A stretch of DNA of 64,000 bases. Source: JBALVT01 sp036960305. Lineage in GTDB: Bacteria > Pseudomonadota > Gammaproteobacteria > Pseudomonadales > Halieaceae. The notes beneath the pieces are model-generated. The model ran no database searches and was not told the DNA's origin. It saw only the letters and a list, made by a program, of their open reading frames with translations. The translations under genes were made by a program, and so were the position numbers. Shown piece after piece: positions 34,076 to 43,179 of this stretch; position 1 is the first letter of the stretch, and each line of letters begins with the position of its first letter. The stretch covers positions 1 through 64,000 of the forward strand of contig JBALWA010000009.1 in the NCBI GenBank assembly GCA_036960305.1. The letters run 5' to 3'.

Positions 34076-34897
34076 ATGGAGCTGATTGTTTTCGATCTGG
34101 ATGGCACCCTGCTCAACAGGGACTCCGTCATTTCCAATTACACACGCGACACCCTAAGCTTGCTTCGAGATCGCGATATAGCCTATACCGTGGCAACGGG
34201 CAGAACGCTACATGCCGCGAGTAAGCTACTGGAGGGGCAAAATTTCACTCTGCCCCAAATCTACAAAAATGGTGTCATGATCTGGCACCCCCGAGAAGAC
34301 GCCTACAGCCACAAATATCTGCTGACTGAGAGCGAAGTCAGACAGGTTCTCCAAGCTTTTTTCGAACAAGGGGTCACGCCCTTCGTTTTCACCCTGGAGG
34401 AAAACAACCGGCATGCCGTCTATCACCCGCCTATCCAGAGCGAGGCGGAGGTACGATTGGTCGAGGAGCTAAGCATAAATCGTGGTTTACCCATACTGCC
34501 ACTCTCAGAGCTACCCGGTGGTGTAGAGATTACCAATATCAGCGCCCTCGGGCCAAAATCAGCCATTGATCAAGTGACCTCCCTGGTAGCGACAGAAGAT
34601 CACCTCGTGGCCTACCGTGGTGTGGGTTTGAAGAGCAGCGATGTCTACTGGCTGGACATTCATCACAGCGAAGGCAGCAAAGGCGCGGCTATTTCGCAGT
34701 TAAAACGCGACCTGGGCGTCAGTCGTGTCATTTGTTTTGGAGACAGCGACAACGATCTCAGCATGTTCGAACAGGCGGACGAAGCTTACGCGCCTGAAAA
34801 CAGTATCCCGGACGTCAAGGCCGCCGCCACCAAGGTCATCGGCCATCACGACGAGGATGGCATCGCCCGATTCCTGAGGCAAAGATTTGCGCTGTAA
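34076..34897 (+). CDS. HAD-superfamily phosphatase (Cof type)
   Basis: A 273-residue HAD hydrolase of the Cof/type IIB group: FDLDGTLLNRD carries the nucleophile Asp, TVATGRT the motif-2 Thr, KGAAISQLKRD the motif-3 Lys, and FGDSDNDLSMFEQAD the motif-4 metal Asps. It dephosphorylates sugar phosphates or cofactor phosphates; the substrate is not readable. It likely shares a transcript with the small CxxC protein. Confidence 0.88.
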   Translation: MELIVFDLDGTLLNRDSVISNYTRDTLSLLRDRDIAYTVATGRTLHAASKLLEGQNFTLPQIYKNGVMIWHPREDAYSHKYLLTESEVRQVLQAFFEQGVTPFVFTLEENNRHAVYHPPIQSEAEVRLVEELSINRGLPILPLSELPGGVEITNISALGPKSAIDQVTSLVATEDHLVAYRGVGLKSSDVYWLDIHHSEGSKGAAISQLKRDLGVSRVICFGDSDNDLSMFEQADEAYAPENSIPDVKAAATKVIGHHDEDGIARFLRQRFAL

Positions 34898-35078
34898 TCG
34901 CTCTGCCTCAGTTTTTCGGCTTTAACCCCATCCCTGGCTGCCATCGTTTCGCGCATAGTTGAACCAGTACTGAATATCTTCCGCCAAGCCACCGTCTCAA
35001 GGGAAATCCATCTGGCGCCCGCGAACATCGGCGCTATGATGAGGAAATACCACTCAGACATGTTAGCGAGCGAGACCC

Positions 35079-35498
35079 ATGAGCAGCACACCCAGCAACA
35101 AAGCGATCGTCACTGAGTTTTTTGAAGCACTAAATGCCGGAAATATAGACGCCGTTTTCGGTGCCTACGCCGAAGATGGCCACCTACAAACGATGGGAAA
35201 TACACTGATTTCCGGCCAATTTGACAGAGACCAGATCGCCGCCTCCGTCGGCGGGATATTTGACGTATTCCCCAAAGGCCTCAAGTTTACCGTGCAGGAT
35301 ATGGTCGCGGAAGGCAACAAGGTGGCGGTAGAAGCAGAAAGCGAGGGCGAACATATTTCCGGCCAGACCTACAGTAATGAATACCATTTTCTGTTCGAGT
35401 TTCGCGATGGCAGGCTGGTCAAGCTGAAAGAATACATGGACACTGAGCTGGTTACCGATGTTCTTTGCGGTGGCCAGCGACCACCCTTTGGTACCTAA
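35079..35498 (+). CDS. NTF2-like (SnoaL-type) family protein
   Basis: A 139-residue cone-fold protein: MSSTPSNKAIVTEFFEALNA, DAVFGAYAEDGHLQTMG, VAVEAESEGEHISGQTYSNE and YHFLFEFRDGRLVKLKEYMD give the full NTF2/SnoaL pattern. These proteins are isomerases, dehydratases or binding modules; the reaction is open. The DUF1214 gene follows after 16 bases, so both are cotranscribed. Confidence 0.85.
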   Translation: MSSTPSNKAIVTEFFEALNAGNIDAVFGAYAEDGHLQTMGNTLISGQFDRDQIAASVGGIFDVFPKGLKFTVQDMVAEGNKVAVEAESEGEHISGQTYSNEYHFLFEFRDGRLVKLKEYMDTELVTDVLCGGQRPPFGT

Positions 35499-35514
35499 AA
35501 ACAGGGAGAACGAC

Positions 35515-36708
35515 ATGCAACGACGAGAATTACTCAAGGCAACCGCGGCGGGTACAATGGCCACTCTGGCCACCAGCCTCCTCTCCAACCAGGTCCTGGC
35601 AGCCTCGGGAGGGAAAGCAAGCAGTGAAGCCGCCGAAGCCCTGGCTGAACTGCAGAAAACCCTGGACGACCTGGAAGCCAGCTTTGCCACAGACGCATTC
35701 AAATTGCGTACCCCACAGGATTTTGCCGAGGCTAGACGCGTCACCTTGCACGCCCTCTTACACGGCGTGGAAGCCTGGCTGGAAGCGGACGCCGCCCGCC
35801 CTTATTTCACCCTTTTTATCCACCAGCACAAGAAATTACTGGGCGACAACCCGGATTCCCGATACTACTCCGCGGTCATTGACGACCAACACAGCTACCG
35901 TATACGAGGCAATTTGGCGGACGCAACCTACACCAGCTTTACGATCGAGCTCGGTGAGGGTACCGATGGGGACGGCATTGGCTCGACCATCAACGACACT
36001 CAGTTCAAGGCGGACGAAAACGGCGACTACGAAATCGTGCTCAGCAAAGAGAAAGTGGCCGGCAACTGGATGGCGCTGCCCAAGGGTACCCGCAGTGTCA
36101 CCTCTCGGCATTACTACGAACGCAAGCTGAGCATTAACAATGACCGCCTGCACCACATCCCGCTGGATATCGAGAACCTGTCGCCACCAGCGGCGCGCAA
36201 GCCTCCCAATGACAGTGACATCGCCGCCGGCATTCGTCGTGTCGCCCGATTTGTAAAAGGCAATGTGGTGACAATGCGTGACGAGAATAGCCCAGCCTGG
36301 GTGTCGCGTGTACCCAACCAGTTTGTGCCACCGAAAAAGGATGACACACACCAGGCGATAACCTATGCGGCCAAGGACAATGTCTACGCCATGGCGCCTT
36401 TTGTACTGGGGCCCAAGCAGGCACTCGTGATCCGCGGTCGCTTTCCCCGCAGCCGCTTCTCCAGCCTCGTACTGTTTAACCGGTTTCTTCAGACATTCGA
36501 TTACGAAACCCGGACCATCTCATTGAACCGGGCGCAAACGGTACTTAAAGAGGATGGATCATTCGAAATGATTATCGCCCATGAGGACCCCGGCCGAGAC
36601 AACTGGCTCGATACCGAAGGCCGGCCCTACGGGATTATGTTCTGGCGCTTTCAGCTGCCCGAGGGCCCGATTGAGCCACTGGAAACGGAAGTCATCACAC
36701 TGGCATAA
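35515..36708 (+). CDS. DUF1214 family protein with twin-arginine-like signal
   Basis: A 397-residue protein. The N-terminus MQRRELLKATAAGTMATLAT resembles a Tat signal (RRELLK followed by a hydrophobic stretch to NQVLAA), so a periplasmic location is likely. The C-terminal region (YAMAPFVLGPKQALVIRGRF ... YGIMFWRF) is the DUF1214 domain; its function is unknown to me. I choose ATG 35515 with GGGAG six bases upstream, because an open frame from 35458 would bury the signal. It follows the NTF2-like gene and converges on the ThuA gene. Confidence 0.82.
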   Translation: MQRRELLKATAAGTMATLATSLLSNQVLAASGGKASSEAAEALAELQKTLDDLEASFATDAFKLRTPQDFAEARRVTLHALLHGVEAWLEADAARPYFTLFIHQHKKLLGDNPDSRYYSAVIDDQHSYRIRGNLADATYTSFTIELGEGTDGDGIGSTINDTQFKADENGDYEIVLSKEKVAGNWMALPKGTRSVTSRHYYERKLSINNDRLHHIPLDIENLSPPAARKPPNDSDIAAGIRRVARFVKGNVVTMRDENSPAWVSRVPNQFVPPKKDDTHQAITYAAKDNVYAMAPFVLGPKQALVIRGRFPRSRFSSLVLFNRFLQTFDYETRTISLNRAQTVLKEDGSFEMIIAHEDPGRDNWLDTEGRPYGIMFWRFQLPEGPIEPLETEVITLA

Positions 36709-36728
36709 CCCGGACCGAGGGTTTTTGT

Positions 36729-37634
36729 TCAGGGGGTAGCACCCATCGGGCAGCCGCCTTCCTTCAGGCCCATAACCCAACGCAGTGCGTCTTCCAGCAA
36801 TATTCTGTGTTCAGCCTGATCAAAGGCCTCGGCAGTATGCCCCAGCGCTGAGTAAAGACTACGCCCCTCTCCCACGCAATTCGTCCACACGACCGGGTGG
36901 TCACCCATGCTTAGGTCTCTTTCGTTACCCATCATCTTTTGGACCGGGGAATAGGAGTCCTCATCCAGCACCGCCAGGACATCAAAATTATTGGCCCTGG
37001 GGCTGACTTCCCAGGAGTACCACTCCTCGGTGTGCTTCCAAATATTGGGCAAACGCTGAACTACAGGATGCTTGGGAGATTCCATGACAACCGTTGCCTG
37101 CTGGAATTGAGGCCCCATAATATGTGCCGTGAATTTCGCGCCAATTAGATTATCCATGTACCAGCCCCAGGCCGCGTGAGAACCGTCTCCGGCCGCATGT
37201 ATTCCGACCCATCCGCCGCCCGCTTCCAACCAGGACTGGAAAACCTGTTCCTGATCCACGCTCAACATATCACCACTGGCGTTGAGGAAAACCACCGAGT
37301 CAAACCGCGCCAGGTCCTGTTCGTTAAAAACCGCACCATTTTCCGTCATAAACACTTCCCAGCCATTGGCATCAGAAAGCGCTTTTAGCGCCCTGGTGCC
37401 GCCCTCGATACCATCGATATGGCGAAAGCTGTTGGTTTTGCTGAAAACAAGCACAGCCGGAGAGCCCATCTCAAGCGGCAGCCTAGGTGCAACCGTGTCG
37501 TGTTCGGATGAGGGAAAAAACACACTCCAAGCACCTGAAAAACGCAAAAGGGCCAGCGAACCGACAAGCAGTAAGGCGATCAGTATCACCAGCCACATCA
37601 GCAATTTTTTCCATAGCGCGGTTTTTACAGCCAT
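36729..37634 (-). CDS. ThuA domain protein with N-terminal membrane anchor
   Basis: A 301-residue protein: a single hydrophobic segment (LLMWLVILIALLLVGSLALL) anchors a ThuA domain on the periplasmic side. SPAVLVFSKTNSFRHIDGIE, FVVFLNASGDML-like text and GGGWVGIHAAGDGSHAAWGW are the ThuA/glutamine-amidotransferase-like signature. ThuA-type proteins occur in sugar utilisation, but the reaction here is unknown. ATG 37634 has GAGGGA upstream; the 12 codons to 37670 lack this. Confidence 0.85.
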   Translation of the reverse strand: MAVKTALWKKLLMWLVILIALLLVGSLALLRFSGAWSVFFPSSEHDTVAPRLPLEMGSPAVLVFSKTNSFRHIDGIEGGTRALKALSDANGWEVFMTENGAVFNEQDLARFDSVVFLNASGDMLSVDQEQVFQSWLEAGGGWVGIHAAGDGSHAAWGWYMDNLIGAKFTAHIMGPQFQQATVVMESPKHPVVQRLPNIWKHTEEWYSWEVSPRANNFDVLAVLDEDSYSPVQKMMGNERDLSMGDHPVVWTNCVGEGRSLYSALGHTAEAFDQAEHRILLEDALRWVMGLKEGGCPMGATP

Positions 37635-37819
37635 TATTCCCTCGAGGTATCTATTTCCAGTAGGCGGCAACTATACCATCATTTTGTCGCCGAAAATCCC
37701 CCGGCCGGACCAGTCAGGGGAACCGGGAGAAACTTTCGAGGCCCTCTTGTATAGCGCCAGATGCCGGTGCAGACTGTGCGCCTGATATGACACACGGTAC
37801 AAGGCGCGGGAGCTGACAC

Positions 37820-38863
37820 ATGCTGGATGAAGTCAAAGATTACTACGGAACTACCCTGCAGGGCTCCGACGACCTCAAGACAGATGCCTGCTGCACCCTG
37901 GACCAACCCCCTGCCTACCTGAAAACCATACTTGGCAAGATTCACGATGAGGTCATGATGCGTTACTACGGCTGCGGCCTGGTGGCGCCGGAACAATTAA
38001 AGGGCCTGCGCATACTTGATCTTGGCAGCGGCTCAGGCCGTGATGCCTATGCATTATCAGCGCTGGTAGGCGAGTCGGGCAGTATTGTCGGTGTGGACAT
38101 GACCGAGGAACAACTCGCCGTTGCCAACCGCCATATCGACTATCACAGGGACGCGTTTGGCTATCAACAAAGCAACGTGGAATTCCACAAAGGTTACCTG
38201 GAAAACCTGGCTGAGCTCGGCTTTGAGGACAACAGCTTTGACATCATCGTTTCCAATTGCGTCATAAACCTCTGTGCCGACAAGGAAGCCGTACTCCGCG
38301 AGGCCTTTCGCGTGCTGAAACCGGGTGGCGAGTTGTATTTTTCAGATGTCTATGCTGATCGCAGAGTCCCTGAGGAGCTAGTAAAGGATCCAGTACTGTA
38401 CGGGGAATGCCTCAGTGGCGCCCTGTACTGGAATGATTTCATCCATTTGAGCAAGTCGGCGGGCTTCACCGATCCAAGATTAGTGGAAGATCGCCCTCTG
38501 GGCATAGAGAATGCGGAGATTGAGGCGCTGATTGGCCACATCAACTTCTATTCGGCCACCTATCGCCTGTTCAAAATTCCACAACTGGAGCCCTCCTGTG
38601 AGGATTATGGCCAGGCCGTTATCTATCGGGGCTCAATCGAACAACACGCCGACGCGTTCGAATTGGACAAGCATCATCGTATGAAAACAGGAGAGCTCTT
38701 CCCGGTCTGTGGCAATACCTTACTGATGCTGCGAGAAAGCCGCTTTGAAGAGCATTTCGAACTCATAGGCAATTGGGATACCCACTACGGAATCTTCGCC
38801 GGCTGTGGCACCCCCATACCGTTTGCCCAGGAAAACAAGGGGACAGAAGCCCCCTGCTGCTAG
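37820..38863 (+). CDS. arsM: Arsenite S-adenosylmethyltransferase
   Basis: A 347-residue ArsM that methylates As(III) stepwise to mono-, di- and trimethyl arsenicals using SAM. The order follows AS3MT/ArsM closely: VKDYYGTTLQGSDDLKTDAC, RYYGCGL, the SAM motif ILDLGSGSGRDAY, SNCVINLC, LYFSDVYADRRVP and YGECLSGALYW. Cys residues at 25, 52, 147 and 197 align with the four arsenic-handling cysteines of animal AS3MT (32, 61, 156, 206). An extra Cys24 and a terminal Cys-Cys are also present. GGGAG precedes the ATG. No arsR or efflux gene is adjacent. Confidence 0.93.
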   Translation: MLDEVKDYYGTTLQGSDDLKTDACCTLDQPPAYLKTILGKIHDEVMMRYYGCGLVAPEQLKGLRILDLGSGSGRDAYALSALVGESGSIVGVDMTEEQLAVANRHIDYHRDAFGYQQSNVEFHKGYLENLAELGFEDNSFDIIVSNCVINLCADKEAVLREAFRVLKPGGELYFSDVYADRRVPEELVKDPVLYGECLSGALYWNDFIHLSKSAGFTDPRLVEDRPLGIENAEIEALIGHINFYSATYRLFKIPQLEPSCEDYGQAVIYRGSIEQHADAFELDKHHRMKTGELFPVCGNTLLMLRESRFEEHFELIGNWDTHYGIFAGCGTPIPFAQENKGTEAPCC

Positions 38864-38879
38864 CGTACCTCGCCACTCG

Positions 38880-40007
38880 TTATTTCGCGCCGTCGAACCA
38901 GTCCTCAAAACCAAAAGATGTGGACGGGCCAATGTGCATTTGCTCCAGTACCCCATGGCCCACCTTGTTGCCACAAGTCGCCTTAACAATCTGCTGGATG
39001 TGAATATTTTCCAGCGCCAGAGGGTCCAGTTCACTGTCTTTCCAGCTCTCTCCAGCGATTGCGAGCTCACCATGCCACTTACCGTGCCCCCATTCCGGGT
39101 GCTGGTAACCCAGCCCCTTCATACGGTGAACCAGCACCGGCTCGAGCTTGATTTCCAGACTTTCGCCTGACCGGTCCCTCATGGTAATTACCGCTGACTC
39201 AGCGCGGCGAGTTCCGGGTATCAACTTGATCTGGTGATCCACTTTGCCCTGCCAGATGTTGCCCTGTGGATCCGTCGTTCCCGGAATATCTTCCCGGTTT
39301 GCATAATGGGGAAGAAAGGCCTGGTCAGTGTGCCATTGATTACCCTGACCATCCTCGAACAGACCCGCCAGACTGCAGTGGTCGTCCCAGTGAATGGGGG
39401 CCCAGCAAAAGTGAACCGCCTGGAAGGTGTCCAGCGGCGCCCCCCCTGTATAGGCATCACCGACCGGCCGAATACCCCAGGAACGATCCTTGAGGCCGAA
39501 GGTATTGCGGCCGTCAACTTTGAGTACCTTACCGTCATAGCGGATTTCACCCTCCCAGAAACCAAACTGGTCCAGGCGCGTTGCATCCATCACCACGTGA
39601 CGCTCGTTCATCAGCGTCTGGCGCCCTTCCTCTATGCAGGCAGTGCGCGGTGTAAAAACAAGATCACACTCGATACCCGTTTCATTCGCTGAAATGGTCA
39701 CGCGATGGCGCCCCATGGGCTCCAATATCTGCAGTGCAAAGGGACCAACAGTGGTATCTGTCGGCTCCTGTGGCGCGCGTCGAGAGCCGTGAAAGGCATA
39801 TTGCTGCCCATCTATGGCCAGACTCAGGCTACAATCCATAATTCCAAGGTTTGGATAACGGCACAGGGCAACCCCGAAGTAAAAGCTTCCATCGCGTGCA
39901 TGCCCGTTATACCAATAGCGATCGTAGGTAAAACGGTCACTGGTGGCCGTGTGGAAAATGGGCTGGGCTGTTTGGTGAATAGGATAATCGTCAAATTTGG
40001 ATAACAT
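38880..40007 (-). CDS. Conserved hypothetical protein, possibly lipocalin-like (CrtC/AttH-type)
   Basis: A 375-residue protein without a signal peptide. It begins MLSKFDDYPIHQTAQPIFHT and has alternating aromatic/charged strands such as YFGVALCRYPNLGIMDCSLS, FGLKDRSWGIRP and FCWAPIHWDDHC. The motif FGLKDRSWGIRP resembles the strand text of CrtC/AttH-like two-domain lipocalins, so a hydrophobic ligand is a reasonable guess. I cannot name the family firmly. It ends 16 bases from the convergent arsM stop and is divergent from the DUF4105 gene. Confidence 0.55.
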   Translation of the reverse strand: MLSKFDDYPIHQTAQPIFHTATSDRFTYDRYWYNGHARDGSFYFGVALCRYPNLGIMDCSLSLAIDGQQYAFHGSRRAPQEPTDTTVGPFALQILEPMGRHRVTISANETGIECDLVFTPRTACIEEGRQTLMNERHVVMDATRLDQFGFWEGEIRYDGKVLKVDGRNTFGLKDRSWGIRPVGDAYTGGAPLDTFQAVHFCWAPIHWDDHCSLAGLFEDGQGNQWHTDQAFLPHYANREDIPGTTDPQGNIWQGKVDHQIKLIPGTRRAESAVITMRDRSGESLEIKLEPVLVHRMKGLGYQHPEWGHGKWHGELAIAGESWKDSELDPLALENIHIQQIVKATCGNKVGHGVLEQMHIGPSTSFGFEDWFDGAK

Positions 40008-40164
40008 GTTTATAACCCTCGTGAACGCTCAGTTAGAGGAACAGAATGAGGCAAACTCGCTCAATGATACAGCGCCTCGGGAATACTGCCTGTCGATCGT
40101 ATAGCATAGCAAACCACCGTGACTGAGATAGATCATCCGGGAAAGGCAAGAAAAGGAACACTGT

Positions 40165-41028
40165 ATGGTTAAACGCTGGTATAAAAAACCCTGGCTATAC
40201 GCCCTGCTCCCTATCGCCCTGCTGGCGATAGTCGTACTGCTGCACTCTCCGAGTAACGAGGGCCCCTGGAAACCCGAGCAGAGGCGGACCGCCTTCGCCC
40301 GTCAGGAAGGACGATCCCTGATTGTCCACAATATCCGGGATTTTCGCTATGACCGCCGAGGCGCAGCGATCCGTTCCCAGGAGTACCTGGACAAGCGCTA
40401 TGATCTGGATGAACTGCAAGGGATCTGGTTCGGGCTGTCACATTTTGGTCCCTACGGTTTAGCCCACTCTTTCCTCAGCTTTGAGTTTGGCCCGGGGCAA
40501 TACCTGGTATTGTCGGTGGAAGCGCGACAGCGCCCCGGTCAACACTATCAGCCCGTCATGGGCTTGCTGCGCAAATATACAAAGATCTACGTTGCTTCGA
40601 CAGAACAGGATGTCATTGGCGTCCGATCGCAGCTGCGGGGCGAGCGCGTACTGCTCTATCCGGTGGTCAAGGACGGGAATTCCACCGCAGAGGAATTACT
40701 GCTGGCACTGATTGACGACATGAATGCTTTGCATGAACAACCCGAGTTTTACAACACCCTGCTCGATAACTGCCTGACCAATCTCTTGAAGCACTCTACC
40801 AGCTTTGAGGACATTTCCGCCGTAGACTTAAGGGTCTTGCTACCTGGCCACACGGATCGCCTCACCTATGCCCTGGGCACGACGCCAAATACGATGTCCT
40901 TTGATACCGCCCGCAATATGGCAACCGTTGATCCCAGCCTTACCGCCATTGACGACGATGACTTCTCTGACCGGATTCGCTGCGGTTGGCACGGCTACGG
41001 CAAGCTGCAATTTCCCGCCTGCCGGTAG
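40165..41028 (+). CDS. DUF4105 / Lnb N-terminal-like periplasmic protein
   Basis: A 287-residue protein with one N-terminal membrane segment (WLYALLPIALLAIVVLL). GIWFGLSHFGPYGLAHSFLS and LLDNCLTNLLKH give the pattern of the Lnb/DUF4105 domain, a papain-like NlpC-type fold in which the NC(x)TN Cys and an upstream His would form the active centre. Its function is unknown, and a periplasmic thiol hydrolase or transferase is family-level inference. AAGGA precedes the ATG. The P450 follows after 121 bases. Confidence 0.8.
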   Translation: MVKRWYKKPWLYALLPIALLAIVVLLHSPSNEGPWKPEQRRTAFARQEGRSLIVHNIRDFRYDRRGAAIRSQEYLDKRYDLDELQGIWFGLSHFGPYGLAHSFLSFEFGPGQYLVLSVEARQRPGQHYQPVMGLLRKYTKIYVASTEQDVIGVRSQLRGERVLLYPVVKDGNSTAEELLLALIDDMNALHEQPEFYNTLLDNCLTNLLKHSTSFEDISAVDLRVLLPGHTDRLTYALGTTPNTMSFDTARNMATVDPSLTAIDDDDFSDRIRCGWHGYGKLQFPACR

Positions 41029-41065
41029 TCGCTGACAATGCAGTAGGATTTAGCGAGAAGTATAT

Positions 41066-41081
41066 GTATACATCTGTATAC
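41066..41081. promoter_or_regulatory. Palindromic operator upstream of the P450 gene
   Basis: GTATACA-TC-TGTATAC is a perfect 7-bp inverted repeat with a two-base centre, 68 bases before the P450 ATG, in the only gap between it and the DUF4105 gene. The size and symmetry suit a TetR-type repressor site. No regulator gene is adjacent. Confidence 0.6.
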
Positions 41082-41149
41082 TTTTTTGCAATAGTACACC
41101 TTCACAATGCCTGGTTTTATCCATCAGGCATCTACCCAGGAGATTGACG

Positions 41150-42394
41150 ATGGCTCAGGCCGAACAAGAGCTGCCCCCCATAGAAGCGATATTCAATCCA
41201 CATTCAAAAGAGTACCTGGTAGACCCCGTGCCCGCTTGCCTGGAGTTGGCTCGCCGGGGCAAACTCGTGTGGTTCGAACCCTGGCAGTCCTGGATCATGA
41301 CACGGATGCCGGACATCATGGCCTGCTGGAAAACGGAGTACCTGTCTTCTGACTTTTACGACTGGGAGTTTGCCCCTCCCCGACCACCGCAGGATGAGTG
41401 GAGCAACTTTGAACGCGCCATGATAGGTCACAGCCTACTGGCTGACCACGACCACCACAGATTGGTGCGCAGAGTAACCGCACCGGCCTTTTCCAGAAAT
41501 GTGGTCGACAAGATCCAGGCCAGCATTAAACCGGATGTCGAGAAATTGTTCGATGACCTGGGCCAACCCGAATACTTTGACTATAAGGACAAAATCGCCC
41601 AACACATTCCTTTTATTTCCATTACCCGGATGGTCGGTATACCGGAAAAATACTGGCCTGAAATCAAACAGGTCATCCTAACCTTTACCGAGGCCTGGAA
41701 CCCGACCATCTCGGACGAACAGCGTGAATGTGCACGTCAGGACAGTAACCGCGCGATCGATATTATCAAGGAAGTCATCGCTGAGCGGCGCAATGCACCG
41801 GAACAGGACGATTTCCTCAGCACCCTCCTGAAAGTAGAAGAAGAGACGGAGGGCTTTGAAGAGTGGGATGTTATCACCCTGATACTGGCTCTTATTGGCG
41901 CCGGAGCCGACACCACCCTGGTGGCCCAACAGTGGTCGGTCTACGCCTTGCTAAAGAATAAGGATCAAGTCGAGCAAGCGCTGGCAACACCGGACAGTTT
42001 CGCCAACGCTTTCAGTGAAATCAACCGCTGGGGTGTCTCTTCAAAGATGGGTTTTGCCCGCTATGCCCCGGAGGATATGGATATACTTGGGCAATCGGTT
42101 CGCAAAGGGCAAATGGTTCTGATGATGCCGCACTTGAAGGACTACGACCCGGATTATTACGATGACCCCGAAACCTTTGACGTCAATCGCACCTTTGACC
42201 CGGATGTCCTCTTCGGCTATGGGCCGCGTTTTTGCATCGGTGCCGCACTGGCGAAACGGCAGCTGTACTTAACCCTGTGCGAACTGTTCAAACGCTTCCC
42301 GAATGTTGAATTGGCTGAAGAACCCGAGAAAGACGAGAGCGACCACAACGCCGTGGTATTTAAAACCTTAAGGCTGAAAACCAATTGCGGTTGA
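41150..42394 (+). CDS. Cytochrome P450
   Basis: A 414-residue soluble bacterial P450 for monooxygenation. The heme-Cys loop is FGYGPRFCIG, with the ligand Cys at residue 362; the I-helix oxygen-activation motif is IGAGADTTLVA and the K-helix ExxR is EINR. No membrane anchor. Redox partners (ferredoxin/reductase) are not in the window. Start chosen at 41150 with AGGAGA upstream; an ATG two codons earlier is possible. Likely regulated by the palindrome at 41066-41081. The substrate cannot be read, but neighbours suggest lipid, terpene or steroid. Confidence 0.93.
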   Translation: MAQAEQELPPIEAIFNPHSKEYLVDPVPACLELARRGKLVWFEPWQSWIMTRMPDIMACWKTEYLSSDFYDWEFAPPRPPQDEWSNFERAMIGHSLLADHDHHRLVRRVTAPAFSRNVVDKIQASIKPDVEKLFDDLGQPEYFDYKDKIAQHIPFISITRMVGIPEKYWPEIKQVILTFTEAWNPTISDEQRECARQDSNRAIDIIKEVIAERRNAPEQDDFLSTLLKVEEETEGFEEWDVITLILALIGAGADTTLVAQQWSVYALLKNKDQVEQALATPDSFANAFSEINRWGVSSKMGFARYAPEDMDILGQSVRKGQMVLMMPHLKDYDPDYYDDPETFDVNRTFDPDVLFGYGPRFCIGAALAKRQLYLTLCELFKRFPNVELAEEPEKDESDHNAVVFKTLRLKTNCG

Positions 42395-42502
42395 CGAAAG
42401 TACCGGGCAACACATTTTTCGCCTTCGCGCACTGGTATCGGCCGGGTTTAGGGCATAGAATCAGCATCGCAAAAATAAATTAAACATGGAGTTCGAAAAA
42501 TT

Positions 42503-43108
42503 ATGGCTACAATCAATCTAAAGACTGTGTTGGCTATTGGCCTGTCAGCAGTCATCACTTACCTGCCCTTCAGTGCACAGGCCGAAGAAAGCGCGGATAC
42601 CGCCTCAAAAGAACGCGTGATGTCCATTACCATCGATGCGGAGATAACCCATATCGACCCTGAGACCCGCGAGTTGACGCTGAGAAGCCCAATGGGCGAC
42701 CTTGTCACCATGACCGCTGGCGACCATATTGAGCGCTTCGCAGACTTTGCCGTGGGTGATGTCGTATCAACCACGTATATCGCGTCACTTGAAGGTGATG
42801 TGCGTGAGCCCACCGAAGCCGAAAAAGCTGAGCCCTGGGTTGAACTTGATGGCGCAGCTTTAGCCGGCGACGATGCGGATCCCGGCGCCATGGTTGGCCG
42901 CGTAATTCAAGCTGTCTGCACCATCGAGGGCATGAACCGTTTGACCGGCACCGTGATGGTATTGGACCCACGGGGCAAGTATCACGTCATCGGCGATGTA
43001 GAGCCTGAAAAAATGGAAGGTGTCACTCTGGGCACAACAGTGGTACTGGTCTACACTGAAGCCATGATTGTCACCTTGGAAAAGAAAGAGACAGCCGCTG
43101 CTGAGTAA
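42503..43108 (+). CDS. Exported protein of unknown function
   Basis: A 201-residue protein with a signal peptide (LKTVLAIGLSAVITYLPFSAQA) and an acidic, beta-rich mature part (ITIDAEITHIDPETRELTLR). It has a short internal direct theme of beta-strands with Asp/Glu loops. I do not recognise the family; the strand pattern could be OB-fold-like. It is followed by a good rho-independent terminator and is the last gene of the P450-side plus-strand group. Confidence 0.7.
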   Translation: MATINLKTVLAIGLSAVITYLPFSAQAEESADTASKERVMSITIDAEITHIDPETRELTLRSPMGDLVTMTAGDHIERFADFAVGDVVSTTYIASLEGDVREPTEAEKAEPWVELDGAALAGDDADPGAMVGRVIQAVCTIEGMNRLTGTVMVLDPRGKYHVIGDVEPEKMEGVTLGTTVVLVYTEAMIVTLEKKETAAAE

Positions 43109-43145
43109 GCAATAAATAACCGGGGCACCCTTCCCGGTCAATACG

Positions 43146-43179
43146 AGGCGGCTTCACAGACTGTGAGCCGCCTTTTTTT
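43146..43179 (+). terminator. Rho-independent terminator
   Basis: GGCGGCT-TCAC pairs with GTG-AGCCGCC across an AGACT-type loop (43147-43172) and is followed by seven T residues (43173-43179). A second stem, ACCGGG/CCCGGT, lies just upstream at 43119-43138. It ends the plus-strand transcript of the exported protein; the tail overlaps the stop codon of the convergent amidohydrolase. Confidence 0.85.
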
